This document shows positions 35,533-45,600 of a stretch of 64,000 nucleotides of DNA, in pieces. Source of the DNA: JBKCUI01 sp052161625 (GTDB taxonomy: Bacteria; Planctomycetota; Planctomycetia; Pirellulales; Pirellulaceae); assembly GCA_052161625.1 (NCBI GenBank), contig CP197412.1; one strand, given 5' to 3'. The translations under genes were made by a program, and so were the position numbers. The notes under the pieces are model-generated. The model was not told the DNA's origin. It searched no databases and saw only the letters and a program-made list of their open reading frames with translations. Each line of letters starts with the position of its first letter. Position 1 is the first letter of the stretch.

Positions 35533-35563
35533 TTGGCATGCGGTCTTCGATCTGGAATATACT
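35533..35563 (+). promoter_or_regulatory. Possible promoter of the SLC13 transporter gene
   Basis: TTGGCA at 35533-35538 and TATACT at 35558-35563, separated by 19 bases, are a weak sigma70-like pair about 90 bp ahead of the start codon. Spacing is longer than ideal. Confidence 0.3.
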
Positions 35564-35653
35564 CTACCTCTCGTATTGTAGATCTGCTACCGCTCCTCTC
35601 TGGCGATCGCGTGACAAGTTGACTCACTCGGTTTGCCGTCGAAACCAGGACTG

Positions 35654-37090
35654 ATGACTTCTTTACTACGTGTCGCTTCAGGCCCGTTGATCGGCTGTAT
35701 TGTTGGGTCGCTTTTGTTGGCAAACGGCGTGCCGTTTGGTCCCTCCTATATTGCGGGTCTGGTCGCATGGATGGCCTTCTGGTGGGTAACCGAATCGGTG
35801 CCGATCGAGGTAACCGCTTTGTTGCCGATCATTGTCATTCCTTTCTCCGGTATCTACGAGCGAAATGCATTAGGGGAGACATGCGCTCCCTACGCGGACA
35901 AGAATGTTTTCTTCTTTCTGGGTGGTTTCGGTTTAGGGCTCGCTATCGAGCGAACGGATTTGCATCGCATCGGTGCACTGTATTTGTTACGGATAGCGGG
36001 ACGCAATGGAGCCAACGTCATCGGGGCCTTCATGTTGGCGACGGCGATGATCAGCATGTGGGTCAACAATACAGCGACGACGATGCTGATGCTCCCTCTC
36101 GCCATGAGTGCCATCGCCATTCAGCCGGATCGTCGATTTGCGGCCCCGCTTCTTATCGGCATCGCGTTCGCTTCGAGTATCGGAGGGATGGCGACGTTGG
36201 TTGGTACCGCGCCGAATATCTTTTTCACCAGCTTTCTAGCGAAAGAGGGGAAGTCGATTGATTTTTTGTCTTGGGTTTACGTGGCTGGTCCTGTATCGGC
36301 TTTTCTTTTGGTTGGGGCATGGGTTTGGTTGGTTTACTTTCTTTTTCCGGTAAGGCGATTTCAAGTTGCGATACCCGAGGATTGGCTGGAGGAGTTTCGT
36401 GGCAAGCGAACATTGAGTCGCGACCAATGGATCACGCTGGCGGTCTTTCTTTCGGCTGCGATGACTTGGATTCTCAAAGAGCCGATGTTGCGAATCACGT
36501 CATCAGCCGGCTGGGATTCGGTGCATGCGGTCTTGCAGCGAATCGAAGATCCTTGGGTGGCAATGGCTGCCTTGGTCACGCTGTTGCTGGTTCCCTTCTC
36601 GAAACCGATCCTGGCTTGGAGGGATGTTGAAGGCGTTCCGTGGGGGGTGTTGATGTTGCTGGGAGGAGGGCTATCGCTTGCGAAGGCGATCGAGGCATCT
36701 TCGCTTGATCAGCGCATCGCGTCGGTGGCGGCCCACTTTGCGGGCCTTCACCCATGGCTTGTACTTACCTTGGTGGTTGCCATCGTCATCGCCATTTCGG
36801 AGTTGGCAAGCAACTTAGCCACAGCCACGGCACTCATTCCGATTCTTTCCGAGGCCGGCCCTGCGATGGGGATTGACCAAATATCGCTTTTAACGGCGGT
36901 GGTCCTGGCAAGCAGTTGCGGGTTCATGCTTCCTGTCGCGACTCCCCCCAATACGTTGGTCTACTCGCAGAGAAAGTTCCCAGCAGGCGACATGATTCGC
37001 GCAGGGTTGGTCGTGAATTTGCTTGCCATTCTCGCCATCCCGATCGCTGTATTGCAATTGCGATTTCTGCTTGGGCATGTCGCCCCTTAG
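35654..37090 (+). CDS. SLC13/DASS-type sodium:anion symporter
   Basis: A transporter of 478 residues with about eleven membrane helices. It has the characteristic W-W-V-T-E-S-V-P-I-E-V-T (first half) and the two Ser-Asn-Thr type binding segments, seen as W-V-N-N-T-A-T-T-M-L-M-L-P and, in the second half, S-E-L-A-S-N-L-A-T-A-T-A-L-I-P. Known relatives move dicarboxylates, citrate or sulfate with sodium. The substrate cannot be fixed by sequence. The ATG at 35654 with AGGA before it was chosen over a TTG at 35633. Confidence 0.87.
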   Translation: MTSLLRVASGPLIGCIVGSLLLANGVPFGPSYIAGLVAWMAFWWVTESVPIEVTALLPIIVIPFSGIYERNALGETCAPYADKNVFFFLGGFGLGLAIERTDLHRIGALYLLRIAGRNGANVIGAFMLATAMISMWVNNTATTMLMLPLAMSAIAIQPDRRFAAPLLIGIAFASSIGGMATLVGTAPNIFFTSFLAKEGKSIDFLSWVYVAGPVSAFLLVGAWVWLVYFLFPVRRFQVAIPEDWLEEFRGKRTLSRDQWITLAVFLSAAMTWILKEPMLRITSSAGWDSVHAVLQRIEDPWVAMAALVTLLLVPFSKPILAWRDVEGVPWGVLMLLGGGLSLAKAIEASSLDQRIASVAAHFAGLHPWLVLTLVVAIVIAISELASNLATATALIPILSEAGPAMGIDQISLLTAVVLASSCGFMLPVATPPNTLVYSQRKFPAGDMIRAGLVVNLLAILAIPIAVLQLRFLLGHVAP

Positions 37091-37139
37091 TCTCCGCCGG
37101 GGTGATGCCAAACGACGGCCCCTTGGGAATAGTTGGTGG

Positions 37140-38126
37140 CTAGCCGGTTGGTGGAAGATGTCCTGCGTCGCGAAGCCATTGGATCGCGTCGCGGATGGAG
37201 TCTTCGGTGGGGCGGGTTGCGTATCCCAGATGTTCTCCGGCCAGTCGGGAGTCGTAGTAATGAAACTGCTGTCCCATGCGAATGGCTGCGCTATTGAAGT
37301 CAGATTCCTTGCGGCGAAAGAAATTGACGCCGTCTGCTAAGAGGGGGCCGATGGCGCGCGCTGGGCGGCGCATCGCGACAGCGGGAGGGCGACTTCCTAG
37401 TTGTGTTGCGATGCGCGTCCACAAATCGAAGTAGGTAAGGTTGTCGCCTGCCAAGATAAAGCGACGTTCGGTCGCTCCGGATCTAGCCAACCGCAGCATG
37501 GCGGTGGCGACATCCCGAGGGTCGCAGACTGAGCAGCCACCCGAAGGTGCCCAGGGTTGAAAACGTTGCAATGCGAGGACCATTCGCCCGCTACTTAGTT
37601 GCCAGTCGTAGGGACCGAGCATGAAGCCTGGGAAAACGCTGTACCAATCGTCACCTTGCTCGACCGCTCTGTCGATGACCTTCTGTGCCGCTCGCTTGGA
37701 GAGGACGTATGCGGAGCGAATCTGTCCATCACCGGTACAACGTTCTGTTTTGGGTTTGACTGCTTCGCCGATGGGTAAGGTGTTGACCGTCGAGACATAG
37801 ACTCCTCGGATTCGGCGATGGCTGGCCCAATCCACGATCGCTTGGGTCCCATCCCGGTTCACCTGAAGCGATTCGGCCTGTCGCCGCCATCCGACATGGA
37901 TCAGGGCGGCGGAGTGGATAACGCAGTCGAATTCGTAAGGTGCTAAGACCGCTTCCAAGTCCCCGTGGCCGATGTCGGCTTGCACATGTCGGAAACCGAG
38001 CCCTAAGAGGGATGGGTGGTCGGAGGTTGATCGAGAGAGCGTCGTCACCTCGCAGCCTGCGGAGGCAGCCAGGCGAGCGACATTGTTCCCAAGGAGCCCG
38101 GTCGCACCGGTTACCAACAGTCTCAC
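37140..38126 (-). CDS. NAD-dependent epimerase/dehydratase family protein
   Basis: The 328-residue product is an extended short-chain dehydrogenase. The cofactor loop is G-A-T-G-L-L-G at residues 7-13, and the catalytic Tyr-x-x-x-Lys is Y-V-L-S-K. It is closest in form to HpnA/dihydroflavonol-reductase-like enzymes that act on sugars, hopanoid precursors or similar alcohols. No clustering with squalene or sugar-nucleotide genes is present, so the substrate is unknown. It is convergent with the transporter gene and divergent from rpoB. Confidence 0.85.
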   Translation of the reverse strand: MRLLVTGATGLLGNNVARLAASAGCEVTTLSRSTSDHPSLLGLGFRHVQADIGHGDLEAVLAPYEFDCVIHSAALIHVGWRRQAESLQVNRDGTQAIVDWASHRRIRGVYVSTVNTLPIGEAVKPKTERCTGDGQIRSAYVLSKRAAQKVIDRAVEQGDDWYSVFPGFMLGPYDWQLSSGRMVLALQRFQPWAPSGGCSVCDPRDVATAMLRLARSGATERRFILAGDNLTYFDLWTRIATQLGSRPPAVAMRRPARAIGPLLADGVNFFRRKESDFNSAAIRMGQQFHYYDSRLAGEHLGYATRPTEDSIRDAIQWLRDAGHLPPTG

Positions 38127-38636
38127 GAGCTTCTCCTTCCTAGGTGGTTTGGCTTGGGCGATTCGTGGGGTTGTATCAATTGGGGAGGGCGTGAACTACC
38201 CCGAACCCTACCCCGGCCAGGCCTTTACCTGGGCCTGAGCTAGCGGAGTGCCATTTTTAGCGGATCTTTTCAAAATTTCCAAAAAAGGCGTTGGGTTGGC
38301 CTATCTTAACAAGTGCCGATCGCTACACTAGCGGCGTGGACGTCGGCTCGGTTTATATAGAGGTGGTCGGATCAAGCAGGGTTTGCTGTTCGGGTCACCA
38401 TTCTGCGCGCAGAAGGGGGAATGAATTGTACGGATATCCAATTTCGTTTGTTCATTCCACAGCAAATTTCCCCTCTTTCTCTTGCGAGCCTACCGGGTCG
38501 AGCGACTCGGTGATGTGCGAATTTTTCCCGGGGCACAGGAACCCGAGGGATATTTGTTGAGCCTGTTCGCCGGCATCCCCTCTCGCTGTCTTGTTTTGGC
38601 ACTTACCCTTTAGCCCACTTCGAGAATCCATCTCCA
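38127..38636. other. 510-bp leader upstream of rpoB
   Basis: This gap separates the divergent epimerase gene from rpoB. No ribosomal protein genes are present. A TTTATATAG stretch at about 38350 is AT-rich enough for a -10 but no good -35 is paired with it. An 89-residue frame inside it is unlike any protein. It probably contains the promoter and untranslated leader of the rpoBC operon. Confidence 0.55.
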
Positions 38637-41600
38637 ATGGCAACTTCCTCCAAGCGACGATTGCAACCAACTTCTGTTCGTGTATTCGGATCGGGCAGAA
38701 GCCAGTTCCCGATTCCCAACTTGACCACATTGCAAACCGTTTCCTACGAAGCGTTTTTGCAGGAGGATATTCCATCGGACAAGCGAAAGAACCAGGGATT
38801 GGAATCGGTCTTTCGTGAAATTTTCCCGATCGAGAGCTACGACAAATCGGTCGCGCTCGAATACCTCCGTTTCGAGCTTGGAAAGCCCCGGTACACCCCG
38901 GAGGAGTGTCGGCAGCTCCGTTTGACATACGGCAAGCCGTTAAAAGCTTGGTTCCGTCTCAAGCGAGACCAGCCTCTCGAGGAAGAGGTTTATCTTGGCG
39001 ACATTCCGATCATGTTGGGGGGTGGTGAATTCATCATCAATGGTGCGGAGCGTGTTGTCGTCAGTCAATTGCACCGATCTCCTGGCGTCGACTTCGTCGA
39101 AGAAGCCGAGGGGACGACCGATCGCAAACTTCCATCGTTCCGCGTTATTCCCGAGCGTGGTAGTTGGATCGAAGTCAATGTGACGAAAAAAGATTCTCTG
39201 TCGGTGCGCATCGACCAAAGCGGAAAGTTTTCCGTGATGACGTTGCTTCGAGCGATGACGCCCAAGCTGGGGACCGATCAAGAGTTGTTGCAGGCCTTCT
39301 ACGAAATCACGACCGAGAAGATTTCTGGCAGCGCAAGCATCGCAGCAATCGAGAACAAGATTTCGGCGGACGATATCGTCTTTCCTTCGGATCACGAACG
39401 GGCTGGGGAGATTGTGATCGAGGGTGGGCAGAAGATCGGTCGCACGACTGCCGAGATGATCTGTGCCGTCGGAATCAAGAGCATTCAGGTGATGGATTCT
39501 CCCAAGGTTCCTTATATTCTCAATTCGCTCGCTGAGGACAACACTTCGTCGCACGAAGAGGCATTGCTCCGAATCTATCAACGGTTGCGACCGGGCAATC
39601 CGCCTGCTTTGGAAAAGGCGCGAACGCTTTTCCACGAAAAGTTCTTTGACATCAATCGATATCGATTGGGCCGGGTTGGCCGATTCCGCGTGAATCGCAA
39701 ATTGAACTTGAACGTTCCTGAAGACGAAATGGCGCTACGCCCCGAGGATTTGGTAGCCTCGATTCGATACTTGATCGATTTGTTCGACCCTGATTCGACG
39801 GCTCGTTTCGACGACATCGACCACTTGGGTAATCGCCGTCTTCGAACCATCGACGAGCTGGCGTGCGAAGAATTGCGCAAGGGCTTTTTGAAGCTTCGAC
39901 GCACTGTTCAAGAGCGTATGAGCTTGAAGGAAGTCGAAGACATGACCCCTCGTTCGCTGGTGAATCCAAAGAGCATCAGCGCTGCGATTGAGTATTTCTT
40001 CGGGCGCGGAGAGTTGTCTCAGGTCGTCGACCAGACCAATCCATTGTCCCAGCTGACCCACGAGCGACGTCTGTCCGCTCTAGGGCCTGGCGGATTGAAT
40101 CGAAAGCGAGCAGGTTTCGAAGTTCGGGACGTTCACATTTCCCACTACGGCCGGATCTGTCCGATCGAGACACCTGAAGGAACCAATATCGGTTTGATCA
40201 GTTCCCTGTCGATCTACGCCGGGGTGGATGAGTACGGGTTCTTGGTCACTCCGTATCGCAAGGTGGCTGGCGGAAAGGTGACTGACGAGGTCGTCTGGTT
40301 GCGTGCCGATGAGGAGTCGGATGCGTACATCGGCCCCGCGGACTTGGAAATCAAAGATGGTTCTCTCGTAAGCGGACCTGGGTTGATTGCTCGTTACCGA
40401 AACGACTTCGAGATCGTGACCCCAGACGTCGTTCACTACATGGACATCGCGCCGAGCCAGATGATCGGCGTGTCGGCTGGATTGATTCCGTTCTTGGAGC
40501 ATGACGACGCCAACCGCGCGCTTATGGGTTCGAACATGCAGCGGCAAGCGGTTCCTCTTTTGGTGGTCGAGCCCCCAATCGTTGGAACGGGTCTGGAAAA
40601 AGAAGTCGCCGCGAACAGCGCGATGGTGGTTCGAGCTCGCCGCGCGGGCAAAGTGACGTATGTCGATTCGACACGAATCGAAATCGGCAACGACATTTAC
40701 CACATGAAAAAGTATCAAGGCCTCAACGAACGGACTTGCTTGAACCAACGACCGATCGTTGGTATGGGAGACAAAGTTGAGAAGGGGCAGATCATTGCCG
40801 ACGGCGCATCGACCCACCTTGGTGAGTTGGCTCTGGGCCGAAACGTTTTGGTCGGGTTTATGTCCTTCGATGGTTACAACTACGAAGACGCGATCATCAT
40901 CAGCGAGGAGTTGGTGAAGCAAGACGTTTACACTTCGATTCACATCGAAGAGTTCGACGTCGAGATCCGCGAAACCAAGCTTGGACGGGAAGAGTTCACA
41001 CGCGACATTCCGAATGTGAGTGAGAAAGCGTTGCGGAACTTGGATGAGAGCGGGATTGTGCAAGTCGGCACGTATGTCCGCCCCGGCGATATCTTGGTCG
41101 GAAAGGTTTCGCCGAAGAGCAAGACCGAGCTCACCCCGGAAGAAAAACTACTTCATGCGATCTTTGGACGCGCAGGGGAAGACGTTAAGAACGACTCGCT
41201 CGAGGTGAGTTCCGGTGTGGAAGGGATCGTGATCGATACCCAAAAGTTCTCGCGCCGGATGAGCCTGTCGGAAGAAGAGCGAAAGGAATTCGAAAAGGAA
41301 CTCAAGCGGGTTGAGACCGAGGGGAACAAAGAGATTTCGACTTCCTTCGCGTCGTTTGCTGAGGAGTTGGAAAAAGCGATTGGTGGCAAACTCACCGACG
41401 ATGATGGCACTCCACTCACGGGTGGCCAGGATCCGAAGTTCATTGCTGAAAAGGCGCAGACCTTCAATCTTTCCCGATTGCTCAATCGATTGGATGCAGG
41501 GCTCCACGCGGAAGTCAAAAAGGTTTACAAGAACCTTTGGCCTGCCGTCGAAGAGGCGCTCGATATTCGCGATCGTCAGCTCAACAGCATGAAGCGAGGG

Positions 41601-42356
41601 GATGAGCTACGCAGTGGCGTGTTGCAGATGGTAAAGGTCTACATCGCGACGAAGCGAGTCATCAGCGTCGGGGATAAGATGGCGGGTCGACACGGTAACA
41701 AGGGGGTTATCTCCAAAGTGTTGCCAGTGGAAGACATGCCGTTCCTCCCTGATGGGACACCGCTCCAGATCATGCTCAATCCGCTCGGGGTTCCGAGCCG
41801 GATGAACGTGGGGCAGATTTTGGAAACTCACTTGGGTTGGGCTGGTGCAAAGCTTGGATTCCAAGCCATCACCCCGGTCTTTGATGGAGCGAGCGAAGGG
41901 GACATCAACAAAGCCCTCGCGGAAGCGGGATTGCCGAGTCACGGAAAGATTCGTCTCCATGATGGACGAACCGGCGAGCAGATGGAGCAGGAGACCACGG
42001 TCGGCTACATCTACATGCTCAAACTTCACCACTTGGTCGATGACAAGGTCCATGCTCGAAGCACAGGTCCTTATTCTTTGATCACCCAGCAACCGCTCGG
42101 TGGAAAAGCTCGATTCGGCGGACAGCGATTCGGGGAAATGGAAGTGTGGGCGCTCGAAGCTTATGGAGCAGCGTACATCCTCCAAGAACTCCTCACCGTC
42201 AAGAGCGACGACGTCGAGGGACGCACAAAGATCTACGAGTCGATGGTCAAGGGCGAAAATACCTTGGAAGCCGGTACGCCAGCCAGCTTCGACGTTTTGA
42301 CCAACGAAATCCGAGGTCTTGCGTTGAACATGCGACTGGAAAAACGCCGCCTCTAA
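38637..42356 (+). CDS. rpoB: DNA-directed RNA polymerase beta subunit
   Basis: The 1239-residue product is the catalytic beta subunit. It includes the rifampicin-region sequence V-V-D-Q-T-N-P-L-S-Q-L-T-H-E-R-R-L-S-A-L, with Asp, His and Ser at the classic resistance positions unchanged. It also has C-P-I-E-T-P-E-G-T-N-I-G-L-I, and ends near A-L-N-M-R-L-E-K. The segment S-V-G-D-K-M-A-G-R-H-G-N-K-G is the active-site motif. It precedes rpoC by 254 bp. The L7/L12-L10 genes commonly found upstream are absent. Confidence 0.98.
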   Translation: MATSSKRRLQPTSVRVFGSGRSQFPIPNLTTLQTVSYEAFLQEDIPSDKRKNQGLESVFREIFPIESYDKSVALEYLRFELGKPRYTPEECRQLRLTYGKPLKAWFRLKRDQPLEEEVYLGDIPIMLGGGEFIINGAERVVVSQLHRSPGVDFVEEAEGTTDRKLPSFRVIPERGSWIEVNVTKKDSLSVRIDQSGKFSVMTLLRAMTPKLGTDQELLQAFYEITTEKISGSASIAAIENKISADDIVFPSDHERAGEIVIEGGQKIGRTTAEMICAVGIKSIQVMDSPKVPYILNSLAEDNTSSHEEALLRIYQRLRPGNPPALEKARTLFHEKFFDINRYRLGRVGRFRVNRKLNLNVPEDEMALRPEDLVASIRYLIDLFDPDSTARFDDIDHLGNRRLRTIDELACEELRKGFLKLRRTVQERMSLKEVEDMTPRSLVNPKSISAAIEYFFGRGELSQVVDQTNPLSQLTHERRLSALGPGGLNRKRAGFEVRDVHISHYGRICPIETPEGTNIGLISSLSIYAGVDEYGFLVTPYRKVAGGKVTDEVVWLRADEESDAYIGPADLEIKDGSLVSGPGLIARYRNDFEIVTPDVVHYMDIAPSQMIGVSAGLIPFLEHDDANRALMGSNMQRQAVPLLVVEPPIVGTGLEKEVAANSAMVVRARRAGKVTYVDSTRIEIGNDIYHMKKYQGLNERTCLNQRPIVGMGDKVEKGQIIADGASTHLGELALGRNVLVGFMSFDGYNYEDAIIISEELVKQDVYTSIHIEEFDVEIRETKLGREEFTRDIPNVSEKALRNLDESGIVQVGTYVRPGDILVGKVSPKSKTELTPEEKLLHAIFGRAGEDVKNDSLEVSSGVEGIVIDTQKFSRRMSLSEEERKEFEKELKRVETEGNKEISTSFASFAEELEKAIGGKLTDDDGTPLTGGQDPKFIAEKAQTFNLSRLLNRLDAGLHAEVKKVYKNLWPAVEEALDIRDRQLNSMKRGDELRSGVLQMVKVYIATKRVISVGDKMAGRHGNKGVISKVLPVEDMPFLPDGTPLQIMLNPLGVPSRMNVGQILETHLGWAGAKLGFQAITPVFDGASEGDINKALAEAGLPSHGKIRLHDGRTGEQMEQETTVGYIYMLKLHHLVDDKVHARSTGPYSLITQQPLGGKARFGGQRFGEMEVWALEAYGAAYILQELLTVKSDDVEGRTKIYESMVKGENTLEAGTPASFDVLTNEIRGLALNMRLEKRRL

Positions 42357-42610
42357 CAATCCGTTGCACTCAGAAGATTCCTTCGGGAAGTTTCCTTTCG
42401 GAAGCTTCCGGCGGGGAGCTTCTCAAGGGGGCTTTCTTGAGAGCCTTCGGATGCACGGCTGTTAATCGAACACGATCGAGCTTCGTTACCCGAAGCTCGC
42501 AACAAAACAACGAACCGAACCACCAACATACCAGGCAACCCTTCGCAATCAGGTATCTCACGTCGAGAGATCGAGGCTGCGAATGCAAGCGACGTTAGGA
42601 GTTTTTCGTA

Positions 42611-45600
42611 ATGGCCAATGCTGAAGCCACCTACGATCGAGTTAATGACTACACTTCGGTCAAGATTTCGTTAGCGCGTCCGCAAGACATTCGGTCTTGG
42701 TCGTTCGGCGAAGTCAAGAAGCCAGAAACCATCAACTACCGAACCTATCGACCGGAGAAGGATGGTCTTTTCTGCGAGCGAATCTTCGGACCGGAAAAGG
42801 ACTGGGAGTGCGCCTGCGGTAAGTATCGCGGGATGAAGTACAAGGGGATGATTTGCGATCGCTGCGGCGTCAAAGTCACCCACTCGCGCGTCCGTCGCAA
42901 GCGGATGGGGCACATCGAGTTGGCGGCCCCTGTTGCGCACATTTGGTTCTTTAAAGCGATGCCCAGCCGGTTGGGTAATTTGCTAGAAATGAAAACCACT
43001 AGCTTGGAGAAGGTGATTTACTTCCAAGACTACGTGGTCACCAATCCTGGTACCACCGAATTGGAACTGCAACAACTGCTCACCGAGGAAGAGTATCGGG
43101 CAGCCCGCGCTCAGCACGGCGATTCGTTTGAAGCCGACATGGGAGCGGAAGCGGTTCGCAAGCTTTTGCAAGCCTTGGATTTGGTCAAGCTCTCGGAAGA
43201 TCTTCGTACCGAGCTTTCCGAGACGAGCAGCAAGCAACGCAAGAAAGATTTGATCAACCGATTGAAGTTGGTGGAATCGATTCGCGATAGCGAGAACCGC
43301 CCCGAGTGGATGGTTCTCGATGTTATCCCGGTCATTCCTCCCGATTTGCGACCGTTGGTGCTTCTCGATAGCGGTAATTTCGCCACCTCCGATTTGAACG
43401 ATCTCTATCGACGGATCATCAACCGAAACAATCGGTTGCGCAAGCTGGTCGATTTGAATGCACCGGAAGTCATCATCCGCAATGAAAAGCGTATGTTGCA
43501 GCAATCGGTCGATGCTCTCTTTGACAATGGTCGTTGTAAACGACCTGTCTTGGGCAGCAGCAACCGCCCGCTCAAGAGCTTGACCGACATGATCAAGGGC
43601 AAGCAAGGGCGATTCCGCGAGAACTTGCTCGGGAAGCGAGTCGATTATTCCGCTCGTTCCGTCATCGTGGTGGGACCACGGCTTCGATTGCACCAATGCG
43701 GCTTGCCGAAGAAGATTGCACTCGAGCTTTACCAGCCATTCATCATCCGAAAGCTGAAGGAGTTGGGACACGCCGACACCATCAAATCAGCCAAGAAGAT
43801 GTTGGAGCGCAAGGACGAGGAGGTTTGGGATATTCTCGAACAAGTCATCCGAAACCACCCGGTTTTGCTCAACCGTGCACCTACGCTGCACCGGATGGGA
43901 ATTCAAGCGTTTGAACCGACGCTGGTAGAAGGAAACGCAATCCATTTGCACCCGCTGGTCTGCAAAGGTTTCAATGCGGACTTCGACGGCGACCAGATGG
44001 CCGTGCACTTGCCCCTCTCCATCGAGGCACAAGTGGAAGCGCACACGCTGATGATGAGCACTCACAACATCTTTGCTCCGAGCAACGGTAAACCCATTAT
44101 GAGTCCTTCCCAGGACACGGTTATGGGTTGTAACTACATCTCCGTGATGCTCCCTGATCAAAAGGGTGAGGGCATGGTCTTCGCCACGATGACCGAAGCG
44201 GAGTATGCGTTCCAGCAAGGAACGATCGCTCGACACGCGAAGGTCAAAGTTCGCCTTCCTGCGAATCGGAAATTGAAGACCGAGGATCCGAGTGCGAAAC
44301 CGGGCGCGATCATCGAAACCACCTTCGGACGGATCTTGTTCAACTCGATCCTTCCTGAGGGGATGGACTATTACAACATCTCCCTCAAGGGAAGTGACTT
44401 GGCTGCGGTTATTAGCGACTGCTACCAAAGGTTGGGCCGACGCGCGACGATCAAGCTGCTTGACGATATGAACCAACTTGGTTTCCGCGAGTCGACTCGT
44501 TCCGGTCTCTCCTTCGGTGCAGACGACTTGTTGACACCAGAATCGAAGACCAAGCACATTGCTGACGCCGACAAGAAGGTCATGGCCTTCCAGAAGAACT
44601 ACCTCAAGGGTGTGATGACGGCTCAAGAGCGTTACAACCAGGTCTTGGATGCTTGGACAGCAACGCGCGAGTTGATCACGAAGGACATGTTGCAAGCGAT
44701 GGAAAATGACAACCATCGCGGCGGCTGGTACATCAATCCGGTCTTCTTGATGGCGTCCTCGGGTGCACGGGGTGGTATCGAGCAGATTCGCCAGTTGTGC
44801 GGTATGCGAGGTCTGATGGCCAAGCCGACGGGCGAAATCATCGAAACGCCGATCAAATCCAACTTCCGAGAAGGGCTTGGTGTACTGGAGTACTTCAGCT
44901 CGACGCACGGTGCTCGAAAAGGTTTGGCGGATACGGCGCTCAAGACGGCTGACTCGGGTTACTTGACCCGTAAACTTGCCGACGTCGCCCAAAACGTTGT
45001 TATCACATTGCATGACTGCGGAACCACCCAAGGGATCACCAAGGGAACGATTTACCGTGGCGAGAAGGTTGAAGTCCGTTTGGCGGATTCGATCATCGGG
45101 CGAGTTAGCCGTCAGAACATCGTCAACTTGGTCACCTCTGAAGTGATCGTTGAAGAAAACCAAATGATCACGCGAGACATCGCACGTAAGATCGAAGAGA
45201 TGGGCTTGGAGAAGATCCAAGTCCGATCGCCGATGACTTGCGACGCTCCACTCGGCGTTTGCCGCCTTTGCTATGGGATGGATATGAGCACGGGATCGCT
45301 CGTCGAGGAAGGCATGGCGGTCGGTATTATCGCTGCACAAAGTATCGGTGAGCCCGGTACGCAGTTGACGATGCGTACGTTCCACCAAGGGGGTGCTGCG
45401 AACACGAGCATGGAAGAAAGCGATATCAAGGCGAAGAAGACTGGTATCGTCAAGTTCATGAAGATGCGATACGTAACGAACGACGAAGGGCACGACGTGG
45501 TCCTGACTCGAAACTGCGAAATCGCGATCGTCGATCCGCGAGGACGCGAATTGGAACGTTACGACGTTCCGTCGGGTGCTCGATTGTTGGTAAAGGAAGA

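Noticed and set aside
38291..38560. 89-residue frame in the rpoB leader
   Set aside because: It is rich in Ser/Cys/Gly without a repeat or motif and has no ribosome-binding site; the region is more likely untranslated leader.
43787..45493. 568-residue frame antisense to rpoC
   Set aside because: It lies wholly within rpoC, has no domain match by eye, and long antisense frames are expected from this codon bias.
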